Assembly (NCBI GenBank): GCA_028641055.1
Contig: CM054060.1
Coordinates: 162,352,696 to 162,416,695, forward strand
Direction of reading: 5' to 3'
Source of the DNA: Alopecurus myosuroides
Lineage: Eukaryota > Streptophyta > Magnoliopsida > Poales > Poaceae
Length of the DNA: 64,000 bases
The notes beneath the pieces are model-generated. The model had not been told where the DNA came from. It was given only the letters and a program-made list of their open reading frames with translations, and ran no database searches. The translations under genes were made by a program, and so were the position numbers. Shown piece by piece: positions 47,234 to 59,034 of this stretch (position 1 is the first letter of the stretch; each line of letters opens with the position of its first letter).

Positions 47234-47709
47234 TGTCGTGGGATAACCACGGCAGACGTTACCGGGGGTAACTGATCTTGGGGCAAGACGACACAGGCGT
47301 TTGGGAGAGGGTTTAGCTCAGAGGAAAACATGATGGAACTCGATCTGGTAGCCGGCAATCAAGTCGCCGAGTCTCCGATCTTAATATATTAACTCGATCT
47401 CTCGTATACACTGGATGCTCGATATCAAGCGGTACTGCTAGGGTTCTTAGATCTCTCTCAACTAGACCTAGGGGTTGGTTTATAAAGCACCCGTACCCCC
47501 TGGCTTTCTCTCCAAGGCGCACCCTGAATCCTACCCGGACACCGCATACAAACTCTAACTTTCCTTTACCGTAACCCACAATCCGGGTTACGAGGCCTAC
47601 AAACTTGGGCCTTCCAGAAGTTTCTTTACCCTTAGCCGGATCTTGCGCAGCGTCCTTTGGGCCGGGTTATGCCTTGGAGTTGGCCTACCGGGTTAGTATC
47701 CCTCCATCA
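47234..47709 (-). repeat. 3' LTR of element V (shared with tandem copy)
   Basis: 476 bp, TGTCGTGG to CTCCATCA on the plus strand. It differs from 57380-57855 at only two positions (47299 and 47477, G versus A). On the minus strand it is preceded by a polypurine tract (TTTTGGGGACTAC). Confidence 0.95.
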
Positions 47710-48092
47710 GTAGTCCCCAAAATAGCTTGGGCTTCACGGATCCTTCCTTGAAGCGCTTGCTATTCCCTGCAAAGATATCAAACACACAAGTGTATGGAGG
47801 CCGGGTTAAGGTGCTCTGATAGATAGCTAGGCCTAACTCCACGGTGGCCATATAGTAACCCGGCTTTCCTCCAAACACACCGCTCAGATTTCCGAGTCAA
47901 AACCCTGATAAAAACGTCAAGATTCTATACTTTTACTCGATAATTGACCCTGGTTTCACGGAGTGGATCTCTTTCTCTTTTTTGCCCGGATACCTCGCTC
48001 AATACCTGAAGCATATCTCACAAAATCCGCACGGATAACCATTACCCCATAATTTCTGGCTTCTGGCCGTTAGAATAGGTTCACCCTCACCC

Positions 48093-48100
48093 TATAAATA
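48093..48100 (+). promoter_or_regulatory. TATA box of V antisense gene
   Basis: TATAAATA lies about 30 bp before a pyrimidine-rich leader and 270 bp before the leader intron. It is internal to the element, on the strand opposite to gag-pol. Confidence 0.65.
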
Positions 48101-48362
48101 GTGCTCAAAGGGTAACCTGGAATCCAACGCCTCACTCCAACTTATCCCTTCCTTCCTCACACCTTGCGCTCTCGCGACGCCACCGCAAGAATCTAGGGCT
48201 CGCCACCAGAACAAAGCCACCATCGGCCGTGTTCGTTCTCAAGCCATCCGCGCCGCCACCAAGCTTCATCCCCGCGCCCTCGTCCTGCTCTTCCAAGAAC
48301 CGCAAAGGGGCATTCAGACCACGCCGCCCGCAACCATCGTATTAGGCTTCCAGTATCTCCCT

Positions 48363-48883
48363 GTAAGTTCCTTGCACTCGCTAATTTAGCCCCGCAATTT
48401 TATGATTCATCCTGGATTGGATCTTGGTCAACCCGCGGGCCGTTTCTCCCGCCACACCGGATTAGATGGCTTAGAGGCTTGCCAGCTCCTTTAATAACCT
48501 ATTTGTAACCACACACCATCCTCCTACCATTATTAATCACCAATTTCTTCGTAGAATACGTTCACAAGTTTTCCAATCTAGATCCATTTCACCCCAACTT
48601 TCCGCACATATCATTGACACTCGGAAAATCCCCCTTTTCCGGTTCTTTTGCTTGCAGTAGATACATGGGCAACCATCCGTCTTCCTCAGACACTTTTCAA
48701 TACGTAAGTGAACAATAATTTCCAGAGTCGTACTTAATACCCGGATAACTCGCAACCTCCACTCCGTGATGTGATACCCGGATAATCCTTAGTTTTCATA
48801 CTTTCTTGATACTCCAAGTGCATGCTCGGATAACCTAATATTCCCGAGTCTCATTTCCTGTATCTTCCTCCTTGTGTTTGCAG
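48363..48883 (+). other. Leader intron of V antisense gene (predicted)
   Basis: Strong donor CTGTAAGT and acceptor TTTGCAG, 521 bp, ending nine bases before the ATG. Confidence 0.6.
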
Positions 48884-48892
48884 GTTGATCCC

Positions 48893-51800
48893 ATGGCTCC
48901 CAAAAGGCAAGGGAAACAGCCGGCCCAAACGAAGGCAACCCAATCCATATCCGCCAATTGGGGGCGATCCACAGTAACAAAGGCCAAGCTGGAAGAGCTG
49001 GCCGAGTTGGGGATTCTCCCCCCTCAGAAGGACATTCGCTGGAGGGCGCCGGGTGACGAGACCCGGCCCACACCCACCGACGGCGAGGTAATCTGTTTCG
49101 TGGAGCACGTGACCCGGGGATTCCGTCCTCCGGGTCACCCTTTCTTCCGTGAGGTCCTGAGCCATTATGGCCTCAGGATATTTGACATAGGGCCTAACTC
49201 TATGTTGAATATTACTCACTTCATTGTCCTATCCAAGTCATACTTGTGCACTCCGCCGAGTTTGACTCTCTTCATTGAACTCTTCCAGTGCAAGCCATGC
49301 CGCGAAAGCAGTGATGGAGCACTTCTCACTTGCGGCGGGGTATCCATCCAACGCCGCAAAAACTCCCCAATGCCAACCCTTAATCTGAACTCCCATGTTA
49401 AACACTGGCAACTATCCTTCTTCTACTGCCACGACACCTCTCCACCCGGCGAGAAGAGACTGCCGGGTTACTCGGAGGGCCTCCTCAATACCTCCGAGAA
49501 TTTCAATGCCTTCGCCCCTGACTCAGACAGGGAAGCAATCATACCTTTGCTAGCTAAGTTAGCCGTTCTTTCAGCCCAAGGCCTTCTTGGGCTCAACTTA
49601 GTGAAAACTTGGGTTGACTTCCGTATCCAGCCTAATTCTATCCGCACCAAATTGATGTGCGAATACTCGGGGCACACCACAGATGCACTCCGATATTCCA
49701 CCAAGAGCTTTGCAGCCGGGGATACCAACAAAACCATCAAGGGTTTCCTGACGGAGAAGCTGGAAGTGATAAAAAACATCGCCAGGTTACCTCCGTTTAC
49801 TCGGGAGAACCCGGCCCCAGCGGTAAGACCCGATGTTCATAAGCTTATTTCTTCATCTTGACTCGATACTGCTCCTAACTCTTATTTTCACCTTTCCGTC
49901 CCAGGCCGGTGACCCTTTCTGGACAGTTGAGACCTCCCCCCCTTCTGGAGACCCGGAAGACGAAGACGAGCCGGTTGACGGTGATGAAGGTATTCACCCG
50001 GATCTTGTGTTACCTTTACTTGCATCGTTATCCTCCTATTTAACTTTTCCATGGATACATACTCGGTTCGCAGGACCGGAGGATGAAGACGAGAAGAACG
50101 AAGACGACCCGGAAGCTACCGAATCTGATCAAGAAACTCCAGTTGGGGCCAAGAGGAAGGCCAGAGGGGTAGTGTTCAAGGTTCCTTTCTCTTCTATGTC
50201 CTCTGAGCCTTACTCCTTTGATACCATGCGACAACTTAATCATCAATTATCGAACTCGTCGTACTTGAAGGATTCTCTTACAGCCAAGCGCAGAGTGACT
50301 CGGAGTTCCCCGGGTGAGGATCCTCTTAACCCGGGCATCTCCACCTCCCCCGTCCATCGTGCCAGTGCTCCTCCGCCTCGTCCTTCCAATTCTCCTCAGC
50401 GCCACCCCTCTCCTAACCATCCACGTGTCGGGCAATTCCGGGTTCCGCTAACGGTCCCTTTGACATCTTCGTCTGCTTCCAGCGGTGAACTCCCGCCGGA
50501 TTACGCCGTAAATACTGGGTAAGTTTTTGCTATATGACATCCTTTGATACCTGACAATTTTCACTCACCACTGCTAACTGCCTCTTTTCATCTTTCTTTA
50601 GTGCTCAAGCCACGGTTAGTGACCCGGAGAATGTGGAGATGGATAACCGGGAGGCGGATAACCGTCAGACAGAGGAGCCGACTGAGAACGTAGACGCCGT
50701 GACCGGCGGTGATACTGAGAACAACCAGGAACAAGCCGCCGAGTCTCCTGAGTCATCCGAACCAGTGGATGAGGAGATTGAGGTTCCGGACACAAGGATG
50801 GGTTCTCCCAACCCAGATACTCAGACTATCCGGGTCTCAACTCCCAGGGCGGGGAGAGCTCCCCCATCAGGTGACCAGGCTGCCGGCTCTTCCGGTGCCC
50901 GACCCGAGGACCTGACGTTTGCCCAGATGCTCGAATCCCTGCGCACTTTGAGGGCTAATGAAGAAAACATCTTGGAGGCTTTAATAGCCAAACACGAGGT
51001 AAACCCGAGTAATATTGCTTGTGTCCTTATCCAGTCCCCAAGTTCCGAGTGAATTAATTCACAATTTGCTTGGAACTTTACGATATAAGCGACTGATAAC
51101 TTACCCCTTTACCCGGCTAATCCTTCCTTGTATCCATACAGTCCTTCGTGACTCAATCTGAGGAGAAGCTGACCAAGGCCGCCAAGCTCATTGAAAAGGA
51201 GGTGGCGCTACGTGAGGCGGCCGAGGCTGAGGCCAGGAGGAGCAGGACGATAATGAAGAAGTATAGGAGGAGGGCTCACTCAGCAGAAGATGATCTGACG
51301 AGCCTTTCTGTTCAAATTGCTGATACGTACCGTGCTTTGCTTGGTACGCTTCTTCATCCGGGTTATTCTTTTGATAAATAGCCGGAATTTCCTGACTCAT
51401 GTTTCCATTTCTGCAGGTCCGGATGAAGTGATGCCGGACGAGGGTGACATTGCCAGGCTGAAAACTATCAAGAGCGTAATCCGGCAGCTATGCGCCGGAA
51501 CCAAATGGATCCTTCAAGAAATACGGTGGCCGGGTAAAGGGCATGGCGACCTGAAGAGAATGCTAGACGCTTGCTCCACTATCCCCGAGTGGATTTGGCA
51601 CTGGAAACGCTCGTCCTGCCGGGTTGTAGTAACCCGGGGTCTTGCGCTTGCCAAGGCTTACTTCCCTAAGCTCGAGCTAGCCAAGCTTATGGGCGGTTTC
51701 CCGGAATACAAGCTTGATGGGTCCAAGTTCTCCGTGAAGGATTTCCAGGTCGTCCAGAAGGAGGTCCGTTACCCGGCCAGCGTGATTGCTGACGGCTTAG

Positions 51801-52069
51801 ATGTCGATTCCCTCGTTCCTGCTTATGATGCTGCTGGTGAAGTTATTAAGTCGGATCTTCCCGAGCCGTATGACATGCTTGCCCGATGGAAGGAGGAAGC
51901 TGCTAAGTTGAGGGAGGAGGCTGCCAAAAAGAAGGCTGAAGCCGACTCTGCGCCCGCTACCTCCACACCAGTCGTTCCTCCTCCTGCGCGAGCTGGCACT
52001 GCTGATCCGGGTGCTGCTGCTACCCCAAGTGACGGAAAGGGTAAGGCGAAGATGGACGCCGGGGCTTAG
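48893..52069 (+). CDS. Intact antisense six-exon gene carried by element V
   Basis: Predicted exons 48893-49822, 49905-49989, 50074-50518, 50602-50998, 51142-51343, 51417-52069, all with GT-AG introns of 73-143 bp. They total 2712 nt, exactly 904 codons with stop and no internal stop. Start chosen at ATG 48893 (MAPKRQGKQ) just after the leader intron. Residues 1-310 hold the plant 'putative gypsy type transposon' domain (PF04195): VICFVEHVTRGFRPPGHPFF, VLSHYGLRIFDIGPNS, HWQLSFFYCHD. Then come an acidic stretch (EDEDEKNEDDPE), a Ser/Pro-rich linker, a coiled coil (LTKAAKLIEKEVALREAAEAE), a domain ending in YDMLARWKEEAAKLREEAA and a basic tail (GKGKAKMD). No signal peptide or catalytic motif recognised. 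It lies between V integrase and 3' LTR, on the opposite strand. Role unknown; suppression or support of the element are both possible. Confidence 0.82.
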
Positions 52070-53123
52070 GATGCCGAGTGATACCTGCTCCTTCGTGCCA
52101 CTTCTCATGCGTCAGTCGGCCGACGTGCCGTTTAAACAATTATTTTTTGGATGGCGCGCCTGTGCACCTTTGATATCATTTACCGGGATTTTGTAATGCA
52201 CGCTAAGGTCTTGATACACTCTATTCCTCTTCGGGGCTTTTTTAAATTTATTCACTTTTGAACTCATTTGCACTATATATCCGACTTTCTTTATTGTTCC
52301 TTTTGTGAGGCTCGGTTTCCGGGTTTCATGGGTGTTGACAAGCGGACTTGCTTCAAAGTCCCCAAGCCCCCAAGACTCGGATGTTTGGACTTTTTGAGCT
52401 TGAACAACTAAGCAATTTTTCTCTTTCTCAAGATCCCGAGTCCCCAAGACCCGGATTTCTGAGTTGGGGATACGTGATTTTTTAAGGAGAACGCATTGTT
52501 TGCTGCTAAATCCAAAAAGTCCAGAGCCGTTTCACATAGGTTCTGAAGTTATGCTTAATAATCGTTGAGTTTCCGGCTATTAGCCCTGTACTCTGCATAA
52601 CTTGTGGTTTAGATGACCCTTTTGACTATCTTGTACTATAAGCCGGCTTTCGCATGGATATCATGTTGTTACATCTGTACGAAGACAGGGTCAACCAAGT
52701 CCCATTGGGCTTCATGGCTGATTGTAATCGTAAGCGAGCAAATCATGCCATTTTAGTGCGAGTCACATCGAGCTTAAGTAAGAAAAGTCAAGAAAATTTG
52801 GCTCCTTTGTCCGGTTATGAGATTGCAGCCGTACTCGTTTGCGAGTAATCGGCCCTCATAACTCATAGGCATCAAGGCTGGGTCTTTGAGTTTGCAACTG
52901 TGCTATTCAAGCAATCAGCCCCCAAGACCTGAATATATGCAACGTACTGAGACTGAGAATCATAAGAATAACCATCTCTTTACTTGATATGAAAAAGTTA
53001 GGTCAGCAAGCCGCCTCATTAAAAACCCATCCAGTCCCCAAGGGTACCCTGGATAGGAAAAGAGTACGTCTGAAACCTGCTGCCTGTTACATCGTGCAAT
53101 TCCTCTTGCCAATATAGTCTTTA
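52070..53123. other. Spacer between V antisense gene and integrase
   Basis: No coding frame. It should hold the 3' untranslated ends of two convergent transcripts, the antisense gene from the left and pol from the right. Confidence 0.6.
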
Positions 53124-54140
53124 CTAAGTATAATATGGACGTAGCTGAGCCATGTTCCATGGCCTGTCTCTTTCTTGCATAGATGAAGTTGTGTGGGATG
53201 TGTCATTAACTGTAGCCGACTCCTCCCTTGCATCTACCAAGTAATACGATCCATTATGCAGATTCCGGCTTATGATAAACGGTCCTTCCCATGGCGGTGA
53301 TAATTTGTGTTTTCCTTCGTTTGACTGTACCAGGCGCAGCACCAGGTCTCCTTCCTGGAAGACCCGGGTTTTCACGCGCCGGCTATGATACCTCCGTAAA
53401 CCTTGTTGATAAATGGCTGATCTCTCCAGGGCTTGTTCCCTTTGTTCTTCTAACATATCTACGGCGTCCTGCCGGGTCTTTTCATTCTCCACTTCAACGT
53501 AAGCTGATACTCGCGGTGAATCATGGATAATGTCACTCGGTAACACTGCTTCCGCACCATAGACCATGAAGAAGGGTGTCATTTGAGTGGATCTGTTAGG
53601 TGTAGTGTTGATACCCCAAACCACGGAAGGAAGTTCTTCGACCCATGCGCCAGCAGCCCTGATACAGGGGACTCGCAATCGTGGTTTCAACCCGCGGAGC
53701 AGTTCTTGGTTTGCCCTCTCCACTTGTCCGTTGGCCTGTGGATGAGCCACTGATGCTACATCAAGCCGGATTCCATTGTTGCCACAGAACTTTTCCATCT
53801 CACCAAGGGACATGTTGGTTCCATTGTCGGTAATTATGCTGTGGGGATACCCAAACCGGTAGATAATTCTTTTCAGGAACTTGACTGCTGTAGCTGCTTC
53901 ACAATTAGTAACTGGCATAACCTCAACCCACTTGTTAAATTTATCAATAGCCACTAAAAGATGTGTCTTCTTGCAAGGTGACATATGAAAGGGGCCAACC
54001 ATGTCCATCCCCCAGACAGCGAACGACCAAGTTAACGGGATGGTCCGTAATTCCATAGCCGGCACATGGGTTTGGCGAGCGTACCTTTGACATCCGTCAC
54101 ACCTTGCTACTAGTCGTTCCGCATCTGCTAGAGCCGTGAG
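53124..54140 (-). pseudogene. pol: Integrase of element V (downstream of stop)
   Basis: Continues pol in frame after a single TAG. The zinc-binding part is completed by CDGCQRYA. The DDE core is intact: Asp in GMDMVGPF, Asp in ITDNG and Glu in GQVERANQE with 35 residues between the last two, as usual for retroviral-type integrases. The C-terminal part has VFQEGDLVLRLV and PPWEGPFII blocks typical of Gypsy elements. The first ATG after the stop (54065) would skip part of the zinc-binding domain, so separate translation is unlikely to give full integrase. Confidence 0.9.
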
Positions 54141-57140
54141 CTAGAAAAATCCGTGTCGATAAGCCTTGGCCACAAGGGATCTTGTGGATGCATGATGCCC
54201 GCAATCGCCTTCATGGATTTCCTTGAGGATCTGCCGGCCTTCTTCTGGTGCCACGCAACGTAAAAAGACCCCCGCGGTGCTTCTCTTGTATAACTCCCCG
54301 TTGATGATAGAATATCCCTTTGCTCGCCGCAAAATTTGCCTTGCTAACACTTCTTGCTGTGGTAACTCGCCTCGTGATAGGTAGGCCAAAAATGGTTCTG
54401 TCCACTCTGGAATAGCGCGTACAGTGGCCACGAGTCCTAACTCCGGGTCTTGACTTGCCAATTCCTCCTCTGACTCGGTTTTAACTGATGGTCGCCATAA
54501 TTCGTCCAGGAAAACGTTGGGTGGGACCGGTTCTCTGCGCGAGCCGAGTCTAGCGAGGGCGTCGGCTGCCTCATTCTTTCTTCTATCTATATGCTCCACC
54601 TCATACCCGGAAAAACATCCCGCAACCCTATCAACTTCCCTGCGGTATGCTGCCATAGTCGCGTCCTTTCTATCCCAAGTTCCTGACACCTGCTGTACCA
54701 CAAGGTCTGAATCTCCGAAGCATCGTATCCTCTTGATGTTCATCTCCTTGGCTACCTTTAAGCCATGCAATAGGGCCTCATACTCGGCCACGTTATTGGA
54801 ACAGTCAAAGTGAATTTGTAGTACGTAACTCAATTTGTCTCCTTTGGGTGATGTTAGCACCACCCCAGCTCCTGATCCCTCATACTGCTTTGATCCATCG
54901 AAGTGCATGGTCCATGACTCGGAGTTTGGAACCGTGGTAGTCATGCCTGTGTGTGTCCAGTCATTAACAAAATCAACCAAAGCCTGAGATTTGATTGCTG
55001 ACCTGGGCTCGTAGCTGATGTGATAATCCCCCATTTCTATCGCCCATTTGGCTATTCTTCCGGTTGCATCCGAGTTTCTAATGATATCCGACATTGGTAT
55101 TGAGCTAACCACGGTTATGGGGTGTTCCTGGAAATATGGCTTCAATTTCCGGCTGGCCATAAAGACCCCGAAAACCAGTTTTTGCCAATGCGGATAGCGC
55201 TGCTTTGCCTCTGATAATACTTCACTGACATAATAAACCGGCCTCTGGACTGGATAACCCTTCCCATCCTCTTTACGCTCCACAACCACTACTGCGCTGA
55301 CGGCTCGGGGGCCAGCTGCCACATATAGCAACATAGGCTCTTTAGGACCCGGGGCCGCTAGCACTGGTGCTTCAGATAACTGCTTCTTTAGTGCCTCGAA
55401 CGCCTCATCCGCCTCTTGATCCCATACAAACTTGTCGGATTTCCTCAAGAGCCGGTACAAGGGTATTGCCTTTTCTCCGAGTCTTGATATAAATCGGCTC
55501 AAGGCTGCTACGCAGCCCATGAGCTTTTGAACATGCTTCAAATTTTCCGGTTTTTTCAGACCTTGGATAGCTTTGATTTTGTCCGGGTTTGCCTCAATTC
55601 CTCTCTCAGAAACGATAAAGCCAAGTAATCTCCCGGCTGGGACTCCAAATACGCACTTTGTCGGGTTAAGCTTCATCTGATACCTCCTTAAGTTCTTGAA
55701 CGTTTCCTTCAGATCGTCAATAAATGTTTCTGCCTTCCTGGTCTTGATAACCACATCATCCACATAAGCATGGACGTTGCGCCCAATTTGGTCCTCGAAG
55801 CACTTCTGAATACACCGTTGATAAGTTGCGCCAGCGTTCTTCAACCCAAATGTCATGGTTTTGTAACAGAAGGCCCCAAAAGGGGTTATAAACGATGTTT
55901 TCTCCCAATCCTCCCTCTTGAGTTTAATCTGATGATACCCGGAATAAGCGTCCAGAAAGCACAATAGGTCACTCCCAGCTACTGCATCTATGATCTGATC
56001 TATCCTTGGTAGTGCGAATGGATCCTTTGGGCAATGCTTGTTGAGACTCGTAAAATCAATACACATTCTCCACTCATTGGTCTTTTTCATCACTAGCACC
56101 GGATTTGCTAACCAGTCCGGATGAAATACTTCCATGATGAAGCCGGCTGTCAATAGCCGAGCAATTTCTTCACCTATAGCTTTCCTTCTTTCCTCATTCA
56201 TCTTCCTCAAGCCCTGCTTCACAGGCCTGGACTTGGGGTCTACATGCAAACTGTGCTCTGCCAACTCTGTAGGGATACCCGGCATGTCGCTAGGTGTCCA
56301 GGCGAATACGTCCGCATTTGAACGAATGAACTCCACAAGTGCCTTCTCCTGCTCGCCGTCTAAGTTAGAGCCTATAGTAAATTGCTTAGTGGAATCACCT
56401 TCAACAAAGTCTATCATCTTGGTGTCTTGTGCTGCCTTGAATTTTTCTCTTTCGTCCTCAGTATTCGGCCTTTTCAGTGCAGTCCTGTCCTCCGGGTCTA
56501 CTTGAGACCGATAATACTTGAGTTCCTCTTTTCTGCAAGCCTGCTCGGCCATTACCGAATCTCCTTCATCGCACTCGGCCGCTATGTCCCGGTTTCCATG
56601 TATGGTGATGGTTTGCTTAGGACCTGGAATCTTCAGTTGTAGATACACGTAGCACGGCCTGTCCATGAATTTGGCGTAAGCCGGTCTTCCAAATAGCGCG
56701 TGATAAGGACTGCGCAATTTGACTACCTCGAACGTGAGCCACTCCACTCGATAATTATCCGTTGATTCTCCGAAAGCTACCTCCAATGCGATTTTCCCCT
56801 CGGGACATGCCGAGTGACCCGGCACTATTCCATGAAAAATTGTTGAGCTTTTCTGCAGCTGGGACTCCTTGAGACCCATGCGTGAAAAAGTTTCCCAGTA
56901 CAAGATATTGATGCTACTTCCACCGTCCATCAGGACCCTTTTTAACTCGTAACCATTAACCTGTGGTGCGACTACCAATGCTAGGACTCCCGGGTGCTCT
57001 ATTCTTTCCGGGTGATCTCTTCTGCTCCATGTTACCTCTTGTTCCGCCCATCTCAGGTGTTCCGGAACAGCCGAGGAAACCGAGTTCACAGCTTTTGAGT
57101 ATCCTTTTGTTCCTGTCAGAAGTTCCCGTAGTATGCACAT
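54141..57140 (-). pseudogene. pol: Protease, RT and dual RNase H of element V
   Basis: A 999-residue open frame ending at TAG (54141-54143), where the context HGFF-stop replaces the Trp usual in relatives. Domains in order: end of gag (1-60), retropepsin with MDGGSS (71-76), RT (about 300-520) with YVDD at 459-462, a Ty3-type RNase H region (about 600-715) that appears to lack its first catalytic Asp, then a second RNase H of archaeal type (745-870) with D748, E788, D810, D860, and the first half of the integrase zinc-binding motif (H976, H982). The extra RNase H places V in the Tat lineage. Apart from the final stop the frame is undamaged, in line with recent insertion. Confidence 0.93.
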
Positions 57141-57358
57141 GATATTGTCCTTTTAAATCAGGCGTACGTACCATACCGATGAAGACGCTGATCCGGCCGA
57201 TTGTCACGACGGATCCGGATTCGAGGTGATCCGACTCTGGCCCCCAGCCGGAATCGTCCACCGTCTTTTCTCCTTTGTGGTCGATGTAGATCTCGCCGAC
57301 GACAAGATTCTCCATGTTCTTCCGAGCTTCTCCCGTGATGTAAACACTTTTGGACGCA
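57141..57358 (-). pseudogene. gag: Remnant gag of element V
   Basis: Only about 220 bp separate the primer site from the pol frame. The N-terminal gag start (ENLVVGEIYIDHKGEK) is seen, then the frame changes into the end of gag. The capsid domain and zinc knuckle found in related elements (as at 2432-3360 in Y) are missing. V therefore cannot make its own capsid. Confidence 0.85.
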
Positions 57359-57377
57359 GGCCCCACGGTGGGCGCCA
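57359..57377 (-). other. Primer binding site of V (tRNA-Lys)
   Basis: Minus strand TGGCGCCCACCGTGGGGCC matches the complement of tRNA-Lys(CUU) 3' end over 18 bases, two bases from the LTR. Confidence 0.9.
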
Positions 57378-57379
57378 AC

Positions 57380-57855
57380 TGTCGTGGGATAACCACGGCA
57401 GACGTTACCGGGGGTAACTGATCTTGGGGCAAGACGACACAGGCATTTGGGAGAGGGTTTAGCTCAGAGGAAAACATGATGGAACTCGATCTGGTAGCCG
57501 GCAATCAAGTCGCCGAGTCTCCGATCTTAATATATTAACTCGATCTCTCGTATACACTGGATGCTCGATATCAAGCGGTACTGCTAGGGTTCTTAGATCT
57601 CTCTCAACTAGACCTAGGGGTTAGTTTATAAAGCACCCGTACCCCCTGGCTTTCTCTCCAAGGCGCACCCTGAATCCTACCCGGACACCGCATACAAACT
57701 CTAACTTTCCTTTACCGTAACCCACAATCCGGGTTACGAGGCCTACAAACTTGGGCCTTCCAGAAGTTTCTTTACCCTTAGCCGGATCTTGCGCAGCGTC
57801 CTTTGGGCCGGGTTATGCCTTGGAGTTGGCCTACCGGGTTAGTATCCCTCCATCA
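57380..57855 (-). repeat. 5' LTR of element V
   Basis: 476 bp, differing from 47234-47709 at 57445 and 57623 only. A TTTATAAA box near 57627 sits about 225 bp from its transcription-sense start. Confidence 0.95.
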
Positions 57856-58906
57856 GCCCTATCGCCCATATATACTCCCCGAGGCATAAACCCTAGGGGA
57901 GTCGACCTTTTATGCAAAATACATCTGTAGCTCCGTCGCCGCCACCAACAAGTTTCGGGGGGCAAATCTCTGTTCTGGCACCCTGCAGGGACGGGGAAGT
58001 GCCCCCGGAATCCATCTCCTTCGACTACACCGCCATCTCCATCGCCGTTGCTGTCTCCTATGATGAGGAGGGAGTAGTTCTCCCCCGGGGCTCAGGGCTC
58101 TACCGGTAGCTATGTGGTTCATCTCTCTCTCCCATGGTGTGATCTTTATGTGATCATGAGCTTTGTAATCTAGTTGAATATGTAGATTAATCTTCATCTG
58201 TTATGCTACTCAAGTGGTTTTGTTATCTCCGTAAACACTTTGATCACGGGGCAAAGGTGATAGTGTGTGATCTGTGTGGTTTAGCATGATATTTATATCT
58301 TGTGTTGGAAGGTGAACCTGTGAAATTGTGGCATTTATTAACTAATTTATGGCGCTCGTAGTGACATTGGGGTGCCCTAGAGAGGGAATATAGACTTGAG
58401 GAGTGCTGTTAAAGCCCTACGCAATGATTATTGTCCGTTATTCCACCGAAGAGTGGTTCGGAGTAGCATAGTGAAGAAATGATATTTATGCATTCAATTA
58501 TGTCATCATTGCTGAGAGTGTCCACTAGTGAAAGTAGAAGCCCTAGGCCTTATATCCAAGCATTGAAACACCATTTTCCGCATGTTCTGCTACATGTTTG
58601 CTTGCTTCCATTTTTATTTCAGATTGTTATTATCACTTATTATCATCGATATTACTTGATTTTACTCTCTCTTCGCCGAACTAGTGCACCTATATACCTG
58701 ACAAGTATACTGGGTGTGTTGGGGACACAAGAGACTTCTTGTATCTTGATTGCAGGGTTGCTTGAGAGGGATATCTTTGACCTCTACCTCCCTGAGTTCG
58801 ATAAACCTTAGGTAATCCACTTAAGGGAAACTTGCCGCTATTCTACAAACCTCTGTACTTGGAGGCCCAACACTGTCTACAAGAATAGAAGTGTGCGTAG
58901 ACATCA
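57856..58906 (+). repeat. LTR fragment (W2), 3' part
   Basis: CCATATATACTCCCCGAGG, CTAGGGGAGTCGACC, a GC-rich part, then an AT-rich part ending CTTGGAGGCCCAACACTGTCTAC...GTAGACATCA. This is the second half of a Triticeae Gypsy LTR that starts like W1. Its beginning is cut off by V. It overlaps W1 in content, so the two are probably separate fragments. Confidence 0.55.
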
Positions 58907-59034
58907 CCTCTTCATCCTTTCCTCCTTGGGCTGTTGTATGTCTTTGGCATACAGCTTAACGATCTCCCCCCTCCAATTCGGTGCAGCACATCCCATGCTT
59001 CATCGTCATGTGCGAGTGTTTCTTAGGTGTTCGC
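58907..59034. other. Target sequence of solo LTR
   Basis: No feature recognised. It continues at 60561 once the solo LTR is removed. Confidence 0.5.

Noticed and set aside
49468..49779. Minus-strand frame within exon 1 of the V antisense gene
   Set aside because: Shadow of the plus-strand coding exon, which is supported by splice phase and a homologous gene in Y.
46061..58906. W1 and W2 as one LTR split by insertion of V
   Set aside because: Their contents overlap around the AACCCTA.. region and no target duplication borders V, so a simple split does not explain them.
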